18,264 bases of DNA, taken from Lysobacterales bacterium CG_4_10_14_3_um_filter_64_11 (lineage in GTDB: Bacteria; Pseudomonadota; Gammaproteobacteria; Xanthomonadales; Xanthomonadaceae). Shown piece by piece: positions 7,251 through 15,256 of this stretch. The stretch lies in NCBI GenBank assembly GCA_002782905.1, contig PFJA01000115.1:1-18264 (forward strand). Reading direction: 5' to 3'. The position numbers and the translations under genes are program-made. Under the pieces are notes generated by a model. The model saw only the letters and a program-made list of their open reading frames with translations, was not told the DNA's origin and made no database searches. The stretch's first letter is position 1. Every line of letters begins with the position of its first letter.

Positions 7251-7282
7251 CTGCACAAATACTGCAACACAGGCAACGGTTT

Positions 7283-8242
7283 ATGACGCAGCGCAGCACA
7301 CGTTTTTATTACAAGGGCGACCGGATCAAGCCGCTGCGGGCCTTTTGCCAGCTTGCGCGCCTGGGTTCGGTGTCGCGCGCCGCCGAAGCGCTGTTCCTCA
7401 GCCAACCGGCGGTCACCCTGCAATTGCAGGCGCTGGCACGCGACATGGGTGTGCCCCTGTTCGAGCGCAGCGGCCGCCGCTTCAGCCTCACCCGCGAGGG
7501 CGAATTGCTGTACGAGCTCGCGCGCCCGTTGATCGAGGGGCTGGACGGAATGGAAGCGAGTTTCCGCGAGCGCCTGCGCGGCCTGGAGGGCGGCGAGCTG
7601 CATATTGCCGCTGGCAGTTCCACCATCCTGTACCTGTTGCCACCGCTGGTAAAGGCGTTCCGCACCGCGTATCCCGATGTGCACCTGGAATTGCAGAACG
7701 TTACCGGCGTCGATGGCCTGGCGCTGCTGCGCTCGGATGCCGCCGACTTCGCGTTCGGCTCGATGCTGGACGTGCCGCGCGACCTTGATTACGCACCGGT
7801 GTACCGCTTCAACGCGATGTTGATCACCCCTCCCGATCATCCCCTGGCGAACAAGACCGAGCTGCGTCTGGAAGATCTCTCGCCGTATGGCCTGATCCTG
7901 CCGCCGCGCCGGCTGACCACATATCGGCTGGTGGACCTCGTGTTCCAGCAAAACCGCGTGCCCTACACCGTGGCGCTGGAAGTGGGTGGCTGGGAAGTGA
8001 TCAAGCAATACGTGGCGATGGGCCTCGGCATCTCCATCGTCACCGGCTTTTGCCTCACCGATGCCGACCGCGAGCGCCTTGCGATCCGCGATGTCAGCCA
8101 GTATTTCCCGGCGCGCAGCTACGGCGTGGTGATGCGCAAGGGCAAGTTCCTCAGCCCGCAGGCGCGCGCCTTCATCAACCTGGTCGAGCCGGGTTTGTTC
8201 GAACGCACCAGTTACGAAGCGACCGGCCATTCGGCGCGGTGA
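7283..8242 (+). CDS. LysR-family transcriptional regulator, probable regulator of aceBA
   Basis: A 319-residue LysR-type protein, the usual family length. The winged helix-turn-helix covers about residues 14-75, with the recognition segment GSVSRAAEALFLSQPAVTLQLQAL at 29-52, here preceded by a short extension (MTQRSTRFYYKGDRIKPLR). An effector-binding domain follows from about residue 104 (GELHIAAGSST...) to the end, with the typical GLGISIVTGF segment. The gene is divergent from aceB with 94 bases between the starts. That arrangement usually means it controls both itself and the neighbour, so it may replace the IclR regulator of enteric ace operons. The effector is unknown; glyoxylate, acetyl-CoA or a related metabolite would be reasonable guesses. 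An AGG 11 bases upstream is a weak ribosome site. Confidence 0.92.
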   Translation: MTQRSTRFYYKGDRIKPLRAFCQLARLGSVSRAAEALFLSQPAVTLQLQALARDMGVPLFERSGRRFSLTREGELLYELARPLIEGLDGMEASFRERLRGLEGGELHIAAGSSTILYLLPPLVKAFRTAYPDVHLELQNVTGVDGLALLRSDAADFAFGSMLDVPRDLDYAPVYRFNAMLITPPDHPLANKTELRLEDLSPYGLILPPRRLTTYRLVDLVFQQNRVPYTVALEVGGWEVIKQYVAMGLGISIVTGFCLTDADRERLAIRDVSQYFPARSYGVVMRKGKFLSPQARAFINLVEPGLFERTSYEATGHSAR

Positions 8243-8256
8243 ATGGGCGGTTCCTG

Positions 8257-8619
8257 CTACTGATCGAGACCGTTCAGAAAAAACCCGAACAGCGAATAAC
8301 CAGCGTCAGCCTTCACCACGCTGAGCTTCAATGTTGCTTGCTTGAACGGGCCGCTGACCAAAGTGACCTTGTAGTGAAGGTTGTAGAAGGTTCTGCCATC
8401 CTTGGTGCCTGCAAGTTCCGCGTGCGAGTAGGCAATCTCATCAACGTCACCAATGAGGTTGTGCAGCCGGCTGATCTGATCAGATAGCTGTTGTTGCGTG
8501 ATCTGGATGCGGGCCAATTGGTCGAACTTGGCATAGAGCGCGGTGATGTCCTGTCGGTTGTATATGGTCGCGATGGCCTGGGCTGCAACGCGAAAGTGGC
8601 TTGGCGATGCCGTGCTCAA
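8257..8619 (-). CDS. Small hypothetical protein, NTF2/DUF3887-like, possibly 5'-truncated
   Basis: A 120-codon frame that ends in TAG at 8257, 14 bases from the convergent LysR gene. Its composition looks real: balanced residues, alternating hydrophobic beta-strand pattern (FYNLHYKVTL, ATLKLSVVKA, YSLFGFFL), and YNRQDITALYAKFD near the start, as in the helical opening of NTF2/DUF3887/DUF4019-like domains. I give that family only tentatively. The frame begins with TTG at 8619 directly after an in-frame TGA, with no Shine-Dalgarno and no internal Met, and it lacks the signal peptide such proteins often have. Third codon positions are less GC-rich than in the neighbours, for example ACATTGAAGCTC, GATGAGATT, GCTGGTTAT. 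It may use the TTG, or be the remnant of a longer secreted protein. Confidence 0.5.
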   Translation of the reverse strand: MSTASPSHFRVAAQAIATIYNRQDITALYAKFDQLARIQITQQQLSDQISRLHNLIGDVDEIAYSHAELAGTKDGRTFYNLHYKVTLVSGPFKQATLKLSVVKADAGYSLFGFFLNGLDQ

Positions 8620-8746
8620 TCACAGGTGGATCAAGGCCTGCGTCAGTGTACAACCCGCACGGCGACCTTCTGCCGAAAACGCGTTTCGAAGCGATGGCGG
8701 TCAACATCGCGTGATGCCTCACCGCGCTGCGTTCACCGATGCCCGG

Positions 8747-8752
8747 TAGAAT
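8747..8752 (+). promoter_or_regulatory. -10 box directly before the HAD phosphatase gene
   Basis: TAGAAT matches the sigma-70 -10 consensus at 5 of 6 positions and ends 6 bases before the ATG at 8759. Transcription would then begin at or next to the start codon. No good -35 is visible at 17 bases, so the call is moderate. Confidence 0.4.
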
Positions 8753-8758
8753 GGCACG

Positions 8759-9460
8759 ATGAGTTTTCGTCCGCGTGCCATCACCCTGGATCTCGACGAC
8801 ACGCTGTGGCCGATCGAACCGGTGATCGCGCGCGCTGAGGCGGTATTGCACGACTGGTTGTGCGAGCATGCGCCGCGCGCCGCCGCGCAATACCCGATCG
8901 ATGCCATGCGTGCGCTGCGTGATCAGGTTGCCCGCGACAACCCGCAGTGGGCGCACGATTACAGCATGCAGCGGGTGATGTCGCTACGCCATGCGCTGGC
9001 GCAGTCCGGGCACGACCCCGAGCACAGCGAGCGCGCGTATGCGGTGTTTTTTGCCGCGCGCAACGCAGTCGAGCTGTATCCCGATGTGCTCGATGCGCTG
9101 GCGCGCATCGCGGCGCGGGTGCCGATTGCGGCGCTGACCAACGGCGATGCCGATCTGGCGCTGACCCCGTTGGCCGGGCGTTTCACGTTTCAACTCGGGG
9201 CCCGCGAGCACGGCGCGGCCAAGCCGGATGCCAGCATTTTTCACGCGGCCTGCGCGCGCTTGCAGCTGGCGCCCGACGAGGTGCTGCATGTTGGCGACGA
9301 CCCGCATCTGGATGTCGTCGGTGCGCAGGGTGCCGGGCTGCGTGGCTGCTGGATCAATCGCCATGGCCAGTGTTGGCCGGTGGATGCTGTCACCCCGCAC
9401 CTGCAATTTGCCGATCTGAGCGCGCTCGCCGATTGGCTTGATGCGCATGCCAGCGATTGA
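8759..9460 (+). CDS. HAD-superfamily hydrolase, YigB-like phosphatase
   Basis: A 233-residue haloacid dehalogenase-type phosphatase with all four motifs. Motif I is DLDDT at 11-15 (nucleophile Asp11, acid Asp13), motif II is LTNGD at 126-130 with Thr127, motif III is Lys155 in KPD, and motif IV is GDDPHLD at 179-185. Residues of about 20-110 form a helical cap. The LDLDDTLWPI opening is typical of the YigB group, whose E. coli member dephosphorylates the riboflavin precursor 5-amino-6-ribitylaminouracil phosphate, FMN and other small phosphates. The true substrate cannot be read from sequence. Cytoplasmic. There is no Shine-Dalgarno in the 14 bases before the ATG, and a -10 box ends 6 bases upstream, so the message may be leaderless. 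An aminopeptidase gene follows 62 bases later. Confidence 0.88.
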   Translation: MSFRPRAITLDLDDTLWPIEPVIARAEAVLHDWLCEHAPRAAAQYPIDAMRALRDQVARDNPQWAHDYSMQRVMSLRHALAQSGHDPEHSERAYAVFFAARNAVELYPDVLDALARIAARVPIAALTNGDADLALTPLAGRFTFQLGAREHGAAKPDASIFHAACARLQLAPDEVLHVGDDPHLDVVGAQGAGLRGCWINRHGQCWPVDAVTPHLQFADLSALADWLDAHASD

Positions 9461-9522
9461 CCCGGTTGCGCGTTGAGCAACACCGTTTTCACCCGTTTCC
9501 AACACCACTCTCGGACCTCGCC

Positions 9523-10905
9523 ATGACCCTTCCCGCCGGTTTTTCACGCAGCACCGATGCCACTGCACTGTATGCCCTGCGCAGCGATCAGCTATTCGAC
9601 TTTCTGCAGACGCAACCCGAGCCGGTGCAGCGCTGGACCGCGGTCAACGCGTTTACTGCCGTGCCCGGCAGCGCGCTGCTGGTGCCCGGCGCGCACGGCG
9701 AGGCGACGCTGGTAATGGCCGGCATCAGCGACGGCGACGACCCGTTCGCGTTGGCGCATTTGCCCTACACCCTGCCCGAAGGCGACTACCGGTTGGTCGC
9801 AGTGCCAGGGCAGAGCCTGAGCTTCGCCCGCGCTGCGCTCGGCTGGGGTTTGGCCAGCTATCGTTTCAGCCGCTATCGCAAGTCCGAGCGGGCAGCGGCG
9901 CGGCTGCTGCTCGACGACAGTGCACACGCCGATTGGCTGGCGCAACTGGCGGCCTGTTGCCGGGTGCGCGATCTGGTCAATACGCCGACCGAAGACATGG
10001 GCCCGGAGCACTTGGAGGCGGTGGTGCGCGAGATCGCGCAGCGCCATGGTGCGCAGGTTGCGGTGATCGCTGGCGACGATCTGCTGGCACACGGCTTCCC
10101 CGCGATCCACGCGGTGGGCCGCGCCAGCCATCGCGCGCCGCGCTTGATCGAACTGAGTTGGGGCGATCCCACCCACCCGGCCATCGCGCTGGTCGGCAAA
10201 GGCGTGTGTTTTGATACTGGCGGCCTCGACATCAAGCCATCGGACGGCATGCGCCATATGAAAAAGGATATGGGCGGTGCGGCGCACGCGATCGCGCTGG
10301 CGGAGCTGGTGATGGCGTGCACGCTGCCGGTGCATCTGCGCCTGTACCTGCCGGCGGTGGAAAACGCCATTGCCGCCAATGCCTATCGCCCCGGCGAGGT
10401 GGTCGCCACCCGCCTCGGGCTGAGCGTTGAAATCGACAACACCGATGCCGAGGGTCGGGTGGTGCTGTGCGATGCGCTGGCCTATGCCAGTGAGCGCACG
10501 CCGCAACTGATTCTGGATTTTGCCACCCTTACCGGCGCCGCACGCATCGCGCTGGGGCCGGAACTGCCGGCGCTGTTCGCCAACGACGATGCGCTTGCCA
10601 ACGACTGGCTGGCCGCCGGCCAGGCCGAACACGACCCGCTGTGGCGGCTGCCGTTGTGGCAGCCGTATCAGCGCTACCTGAAAAGCACTATCGCCGATCT
10701 CGCCAACGGCGGGCCGTCACGCATGGCCGGCTCGGTCACCGCCGCGCTGTACTTGCAACGCTTCGTGCCGGCCGCGTTGCCGTGGGCGCATCTGGACGTG
10801 TTCAGTTGGAACGACAGCGAGCGCCCGGGGCGCGGCGTCGGCGGTGAGGCGCAGGGGCTGCGCGCGGCATTTGCGATGTTGCAACGGCGTTTCGGTAGCC
10901 GTTAA
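9523..10905 (+). CDS. Leucyl aminopeptidase-family (M17) metallopeptidase
   Basis: A 460-residue M17 protein. It removes N-terminal amino acids from peptides in the cytoplasm using two divalent metals. The metal ligands are all recognisable: Lys226 in LVGKG, Asp231 in FDTGG, Asp249 in KKDMGG, and Asp308 and Glu310 in the family signature NTDAEGRV (306-313), with the catalytic Arg312. Residues 1-150 are a poorly conserved N-terminal domain; total length lies between E. coli PepB (427) and PepA (503), so I give no gene symbol. The frame is open back to a TTG at 9457 overlapping the HAD stop, but the first ATG (9523) is preferred; neither has a strong ribosome site. It is probably co-transcribed with the HAD gene. 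E. coli PepA also binds DNA in site-specific recombination; nothing here shows that role. Confidence 0.9.
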   Translation: MTLPAGFSRSTDATALYALRSDQLFDFLQTQPEPVQRWTAVNAFTAVPGSALLVPGAHGEATLVMAGISDGDDPFALAHLPYTLPEGDYRLVAVPGQSLSFARAALGWGLASYRFSRYRKSERAAARLLLDDSAHADWLAQLAACCRVRDLVNTPTEDMGPEHLEAVVREIAQRHGAQVAVIAGDDLLAHGFPAIHAVGRASHRAPRLIELSWGDPTHPAIALVGKGVCFDTGGLDIKPSDGMRHMKKDMGGAAHAIALAELVMACTLPVHLRLYLPAVENAIAANAYRPGEVVATRLGLSVEIDNTDAEGRVVLCDALAYASERTPQLILDFATLTGAARIALGPELPALFANDDALANDWLAAGQAEHDPLWRLPLWQPYQRYLKSTIADLANGGPSRMAGSVTAALYLQRFVPAALPWAHLDVFSWNDSERPGRGVGGEAQGLRAAFAMLQRRFGSR

Positions 10906-10935
10906 TCGTCACGCCGGCGTCAACAGGTTGCACGC

Positions 10936-10941
10936 TACAAT
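10936..10941 (+). promoter_or_regulatory. -10 box upstream of the ABC transporter operon
   Basis: TACAAT matches the -10 consensus at 5 of 6 positions. It lies in the 65-base gap after the aminopeptidase stop and 8 bases before an ATG at 10950. No clear -35 is seen. It implies that the transporter operon has its own promoter starting near 10948. Confidence 0.4.
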
Positions 10942-10970
10942 TTGCTGCAATGACCACAGGAAACCGATTC

Positions 10971-12182
10971 ATGGATCGTGCCGAGCAGATGCTCAAGGAA
11001 CTGCGGATCGATCGCAGCGCAGCGCAGGGCAAACCGCGTCGGCGCTGGCTCTGGCCGCTGGCCGGTGTACTAGTGCTGGGTGTGTTGTGGCTGCTGTTTG
11101 GCCGCAGCGGGCCGTTGCCAGTGGAAACCGCCCTCGCGCGTGATGCCGCCAGCAGTGGCCCGGTGTCGGTGCTCGATGCCACCGGCTACGTGGTGGCGCG
11201 GCGGCAGGCCACGGTGTCGGCCAAGATTACCGGCAAGGTGCGCGAGGTGCTGATCGAAGAGGGTATGCGCGTAAGCGAAGGCCAGGTCGTGGCGCGGCTC
11301 GATGACACCGATGCGCAGGCGCAATTCGCGCTGTCTTCGGCGCAACTGGGCGCAGCGCGCGCGCAACTGGGCGAAGTACGCGCCAATCTGGCGCTGGCCG
11401 AGCGCGAGGTAGAACGGCAGAAGGCCTTGATCGTGCGCAAGCTGGTGTCCGAGTCGGTACTCGATCAGGCGCAGACCGAACGCGCCGCGCTGGCCGCGCG
11501 CCTGGCCAGCGCGCAGCAGCAGGTGCAGGTGTCCGAACGCGCGTTGGCGGTGGCGCAGATCAATGTCGACAACACCATCGTGCGCGCGCCGTTCGCTGGC
11601 GTGGTGATCGCCAAGGCGGCACAGCCAGGTGAAATGATTTCGCCGATATCGGCCGGCGGCGGCTTCACCCGCACCGGTATCTGCACCTTGGTCGACATGG
11701 ATTCGCTGGAAATCGAGGTTGATGTCAATGAGGCCTACATCGGCCGTGTGCAGCCCGAGATGCCGGTGCAAGCAGTGCTCAATGCGTATCCGGATTGGAA
11801 TATCCCGGCCAAGGTGATCGCCATCATTCCCGCTGCCGATCGCGCCAAGGCGACGGTGAAGGTGCGCATTGCCATCACCATGCGTGACCCGCGCATCGTG
11901 CCGGACATGGGCGTGCGGGTGAGTTTTCTTGAAGCGCCCGGCGTCGGTGAAGTGCTCAGTGGCGTCTGGCTGCCCAGCCGCGCCATCGTTGAAAGCAAGG
12001 ATGCCGCGCCCGCGGTGTTCGTGGTGGCCGACGGCGGCGTGCAACGGCGCGACGTGAAAACAGCAACGGTGGCCGACGCCGAGACCTTGGTCAGCGCCGG
12101 TGTAAAAGATGGCGAGGTGGTGGTGCTGTCGCCGCCCTCGGCGTTGCGCGATGGTGGCAAAGTGATCGTCAAGACGCCATGA
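10971..12182 (+). CDS. Periplasmic adaptor (membrane-fusion/HlyD-type) subunit of an ABC transporter
   Basis: A 403-residue adaptor of the MacA/RND-type membrane-fusion family. One N-terminal membrane anchor spans about 26-44 (WLWPLAGVLVLGVLWLLF) after a positively charged KPRRR, so the rest is periplasmic. A split lipoyl-like domain lies at about 70-115 and 200-225 around an Ala/Gln/Glu-rich coiled-coil hairpin (about 115-198), followed by beta-barrel and membrane-proximal domains. Such adaptors link an inner-membrane ABC pump to an outer-membrane TolC-type channel. The start at 10971 is preferred because AGGA lies about 9 bases before it. The in-frame ATG at 10950 would add 7 residues; it has no ribosome site, but it lies at the predicted transcript start. 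The stop overlaps the ATPase start by 4 bases (ATGA), so translation is coupled. Confidence 0.9.
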   Translation: MDRAEQMLKELRIDRSAAQGKPRRRWLWPLAGVLVLGVLWLLFGRSGPLPVETALARDAASSGPVSVLDATGYVVARRQATVSAKITGKVREVLIEEGMRVSEGQVVARLDDTDAQAQFALSSAQLGAARAQLGEVRANLALAEREVERQKALIVRKLVSESVLDQAQTERAALAARLASAQQQVQVSERALAVAQINVDNTIVRAPFAGVVIAKAAQPGEMISPISAGGGFTRTGICTLVDMDSLEIEVDVNEAYIGRVQPEMPVQAVLNAYPDWNIPAKVIAIIPAADRAKATVKVRIAITMRDPRIVPDMGVRVSFLEAPGVGEVLSGVWLPSRAIVESKDAAPAVFVVADGGVQRRDVKTATVADAETLVSAGVKDGEVVVLSPPSALRDGGKVIVKTP

Positions 12183-12883
12183 GCGCGCTGGTCGAAATAC
12201 ATGGCTTGACCAAGGTCTACGAGCGCGGCAAGCAGCGCATCGAGGTGCTGCACGGCATCGAGCTGGATATCGAGCAGGGCGATTTTGTCGCGCTGATGGG
12301 GCCATCGGGTTCCGGCAAAACCACCCTGCTCAACCTGATCGGCGGCCTGGATTCACCCACGGCGGGTGAACTCAAGGTTGGTGGCCAGCGCATCGATGCA
12401 CTGGCTGCCGATGCGCTGGCGGCCTGGCGCGCCAGCACCGTGGGGTTCATTTTCCAAAGCTACAACCTGATGCCGGTGTTGAGCGCACAGCGCAATGTCG
12501 AGCTGCCCTTGCTGCTCACCGAAATGAGTGCGCGCGAGCGCAGTCGGCGCGCTGCGATCGCGCTTGATCTGGTCGGCCTGGCCGACCGTGCCGGCCACAA
12601 ACCCAATGAATTGTCCGGTGGCCAGCAGCAGCGTGTCGCCATCGCCCGCGCGCTGGTTTCCGATCCGCTGTTGCTGATCTGCGATGAGCCGACCGGTGAT
12701 CTGGATCGCAAGACTGCCGATGAAGTGCTGACCTTGTTGCAGCAACTCAATCAGCGCTTCGGCAAGACCATCGTGATGGTGACCCACGACCCCAAGGCTG
12801 CCGAGTACGCCACCCACACCGTGCATCTGGACAAGGGCACGCTGGTCAGTGCCGACGCACTGCACGCCATTGGGGTGCATTGA
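12179..12883 (+). CDS. ABC transporter ATP-binding protein (LolD/MacB-type)
   Basis: A 234-residue nucleotide-binding subunit with every motif intact: Walker A GPSGSGKT at 41-48, Q-loop Gln93, signature LSGGQQQR at 145-152, Walker B LLLICDEPTGDLD ending with the catalytic Glu170, and H-loop His203. The PTGDLD sequence and overall size place it in the LolD/FtsE/MacB-N group, whose ATPases drive FtsX-type permeases that work mechanically on periplasmic partners rather than moving substrate through the membrane. It overlaps the adaptor gene by 4 bases and the first permease starts 3 bases after its stop, so the four genes form one operon. Confidence 0.95.
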   Translation: MSALVEIHGLTKVYERGKQRIEVLHGIELDIEQGDFVALMGPSGSGKTTLLNLIGGLDSPTAGELKVGGQRIDALAADALAAWRASTVGFIFQSYNLMPVLSAQRNVELPLLLTEMSARERSRRAAIALDLVGLADRAGHKPNELSGGQQQRVAIARALVSDPLLLICDEPTGDLDRKTADEVLTLLQQLNQRFGKTIVMVTHDPKAAEYATHTVHLDKGTLVSADALHAIGVH

Positions 12884-12886
12884 CTC

Positions 12887-14044
12887 ATGCTGCTCAAATA
12901 CCTGCCGCTGATCTGGTCGGGCCTGTGGCGCAAGAAAACGCGCACCGTGTTCACCGGCTTGTCGCTGATCGCGGCGTTTCTGCTGCTGGGGTTGTTGCAG
13001 GCGGTAAACTCGCTGTTTTCCGGCGGCGCCGATTTTCTCGGTGCCAACCGCCTGATTACCCAGGCGCGAATCAGTTTTACCCAGCCGCTGCCGATGCGCA
13101 TGCTGCCGCAGATCGAAGCGGTGCCGGGCGTGCAGAGCGTATCGCACTCGCAGTTCTTTGGCGGTGTGTATCAGGATGCGCGCAATTTTTTTCCGCAATT
13201 CGCGGTCAACCCGCAGCGCATGTTTGACACCTACCCGGAGTGGGTGTTGTCGCCGGCGCAGCGGCGCGCGTTCATTTCCACCCCCAATGGCGCGATTGCC
13301 GGGCGGGTGCTGGCAGATCGGTTCGGCTGGAAAATTGGCGACCGGATTCCGCTCACCTCATTCATCTGGACGCTGGCCGATGGTTCGCGCGCCTGGGAGT
13401 GGGAACTGGTCGGCGTCTTCGATGGCCGCGACCAGCAATGGAGCGAGCGCGCCAGCCTGATGTATCTCAACTACCAGTATTTCGACGAGGCGCGCAGCGG
13501 CGGCAAAGGCCTCGCTGGCGTGTTTGCGGTGCGCATCAAGGACGCGCTGCAGGCCGAGCGCATCGCCGCTGCCATCGATGCCAAGTTTGCCAACTCGCGC
13601 GATGAAACCAAGACCCAGAGCGAGCAGGAGTTCCAGATCGGCTTTCTGCGCCAGCTCGGCGACATCGGCTTCATCGTCAACGCCATTCTCGGCGCCGTGT
13701 TTTTCACCATCCTGATGTTGACCGGCAACACCATGGCGCAGGCGGTGCGCGAGCGCACGCCCGAACTGGCAGTGCTCAAATGCCTGGGTTTCACTGATCG
13801 CACGGTGTTGGCGCTGGTGCTGGCCGAAGCATTGCTGCTGTGCGTGCTCGGCGGTTTGGCCGGCATGGCGCTCGCCAGTTTCGCAACCGCTGCCTTGCCG
13901 GCCGATTTTCCGCCGGTACGCACTGATGCCAGAGTCTGGGCCATTGCCCTGTCGAGCATGCTGGCGCTGGCGCTGGCGGTGGGTTTGCCGCCGGCGTTGC
14001 ACGCCATGCGAATCAAGATCGTCGATGCGTTGGCGGGGCGTTGA
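12887..14044 (+). CDS. ABC transporter permease, FtsX/MacB type (first)
   Basis: A 385-residue permease with the four-helix FtsX/MacB layout. The first membrane helix is at about 21-40 (VFTGLSLIAAFLLLGLLQAV). A large periplasmic domain of the MacB core type runs from about 45 to 250. Three more helices lie at about 258-282, 305-335 and 348-370, and the C-terminus is cytoplasmic. The segment RERTPELAVLKCLGF at 288-302 is the cytoplasmic loop that usually contacts the ATPase in this family. It lies 3 bases after the ATPase gene and 7 bases before the second permease. The two permeases share layout but not close sequence, so they probably form a heterodimer, as LolC/LolE do. Confidence 0.9.
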   Translation: MLLKYLPLIWSGLWRKKTRTVFTGLSLIAAFLLLGLLQAVNSLFSGGADFLGANRLITQARISFTQPLPMRMLPQIEAVPGVQSVSHSQFFGGVYQDARNFFPQFAVNPQRMFDTYPEWVLSPAQRRAFISTPNGAIAGRVLADRFGWKIGDRIPLTSFIWTLADGSRAWEWELVGVFDGRDQQWSERASLMYLNYQYFDEARSGGKGLAGVFAVRIKDALQAERIAAAIDAKFANSRDETKTQSEQEFQIGFLRQLGDIGFIVNAILGAVFFTILMLTGNTMAQAVRERTPELAVLKCLGFTDRTVLALVLAEALLLCVLGGLAGMALASFATAALPADFPPVRTDARVWAIALSSMLALALAVGLPPALHAMRIKIVDALAGR

Positions 14045-14051
14045 GAAGGCC

Positions 14052-15233
14052 ATGAGCACAGCAACTCAGGTGCGCGAAATCGTGTGGATGAACCTGCGCA
14101 GCATTCCGCAGCGATGGGGTGCCTCGCTGGTGGTGGTGATCGGCATTGCCGGCGTGGTCGGTGTGTTGGTGGCGATGCTGTCGATGGCGCAGGGCTTCGG
14201 CAAAACCCTCAAGGCAACCGGTGCGCTGGATCGGGTGATCGTGCTGCGTGGGGGTGCCAATGCCGAGATATCGAGTTTTCTTGAGCGCTCAGCCACCACC
14301 CTGATTCGCCAGGACCCGGCCGCCGCGCGCGCCGCCGACGGCCTGCCGCTGGCATCGGCCGAGCTGTTGGTGGTAACCGAGGTGCCGCGCAAGGGCCAGA
14401 GCACCGGCGCCAATGTGTCGCTGCGCGGGGTTGAGGCCAACGGTATCGCGCTGCGCACGGAGCTGCGTATCGTCGAGGGCCGGGTGTTCAAGCCCGGCTT
14501 GCGCGAGCTGATTGTCGGGCGTGGTGCGCAGCGTCAGTTTGATGGTCTGGACGTCGGTGAAACGCTGCGCTTTCGCGGCTCAAGCTGGGAAATCGTCGGC
14601 GCGTTTGCCAGCGGCGACGCCCACGAGAGCGAACTGTGGGCCGATGTCGAAACCGCGCAGGCGGCATTTTTTCGCACCGGCTTTTCCTCGGTGCTGGTGC
14701 AACTGCGCAGCGCCGATGCGTTTGCCGGCATCAAGCGCCGGCTGACCGCCGATCCGCAGTTGAATGTGGATGTGCAGCGCGAGCAGGACTATTTTTCTGC
14801 GCAATCGCAAAACTTCACCAATCAGATTGGCGTGGTCACCGGCATCGTTACCGTGATCATGGCGATCGGTGCCTTGTTTGGTGCGCTCAACACCATGTAC
14901 TCGGCGGTGTCGGCGCGTACCGCCGAAATCGGCACCTTGCGCGCGCTCGGCTTTGGCCGGCTGCCGGTGGTGGCGTCGGTGATGGCGGAGTCGCTGTTGC
15001 TGTCGCTCGCCGGCGGCGCGCTGGGTGCCGGCATCGCTTATGGCCTGTTCAATGGCTATAGCGTGAGCACCCTCGGGCAAGGCTTCACCCAGGTGGCGTT
15101 CAATTTTGCGGTGACCCCTGCGCTGGTTGTGCGTGGCATGTTCTGGGCGCTGGCGATCGGCTTCATCGGTGGGCTGGCACCGGCCTTGCATGCGGCGCGC
15201 ATGCCGGTGACGGCGGCGTTGCGCGCAGTGTGA
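14052..15233 (+). CDS. ABC transporter permease, FtsX/MacB type (second)
   Basis: A 393-residue permease, last gene of the operon. Membrane helices are at about 22-46 (LVVVIGIAGVVGVLVAML), 258-282, 306-330 and 357-378, with a MacB-like periplasmic domain between the first two. The coupling-loop motif ARTAEIGTLRALGFG follows the second helix, as in its partner. The frame is open upstream to 13926, but the ATG at 14052 with GAGAAGG just before it, 7 bases after the first permease, is clearly the start. The gene is convergent with xthA 23 bases later; a weak AGGCC/GGCCT hairpin at 15233-15250 lies between them. Confidence 0.9.
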   Translation: MSTATQVREIVWMNLRSIPQRWGASLVVVIGIAGVVGVLVAMLSMAQGFGKTLKATGALDRVIVLRGGANAEISSFLERSATTLIRQDPAAARAADGLPLASAELLVVTEVPRKGQSTGANVSLRGVEANGIALRTELRIVEGRVFKPGLRELIVGRGAQRQFDGLDVGETLRFRGSSWEIVGAFASGDAHESELWADVETAQAAFFRTGFSSVLVQLRSADAFAGIKRRLTADPQLNVDVQREQDYFSAQSQNFTNQIGVVTGIVTVIMAIGALFGALNTMYSAVSARTAEIGTLRALGFGRLPVVASVMAESLLLSLAGGALGAGIAYGLFNGYSVSTLGQGFTQVAFNFAVTPALVVRGMFWALAIGFIGGLAPALHAARMPVTAALRAV

Positions 15234-15256
15234 GGCCGCGTAGCGGGCCTGTTGGC

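Noticed and set aside
9592..10632. 346-codon minus-strand frame opposite the aminopeptidase
   Set aside because: Shadow frame; the plus strand has the complete M17 metal-binding set.
11070..12305. 411-codon minus-strand frame opposite the adaptor
   Set aside because: Shadow frame rich in His and Arg; the plus strand encodes a canonical adaptor with overlapping operon partners.
15233..15250. AGGCC/GGCCT hairpin between the convergent second permease gene and xthA as a bidirectional terminator
   Set aside because: The stem is only 5 bases and no T-run follows on either side; too weak to annotate as a terminator.
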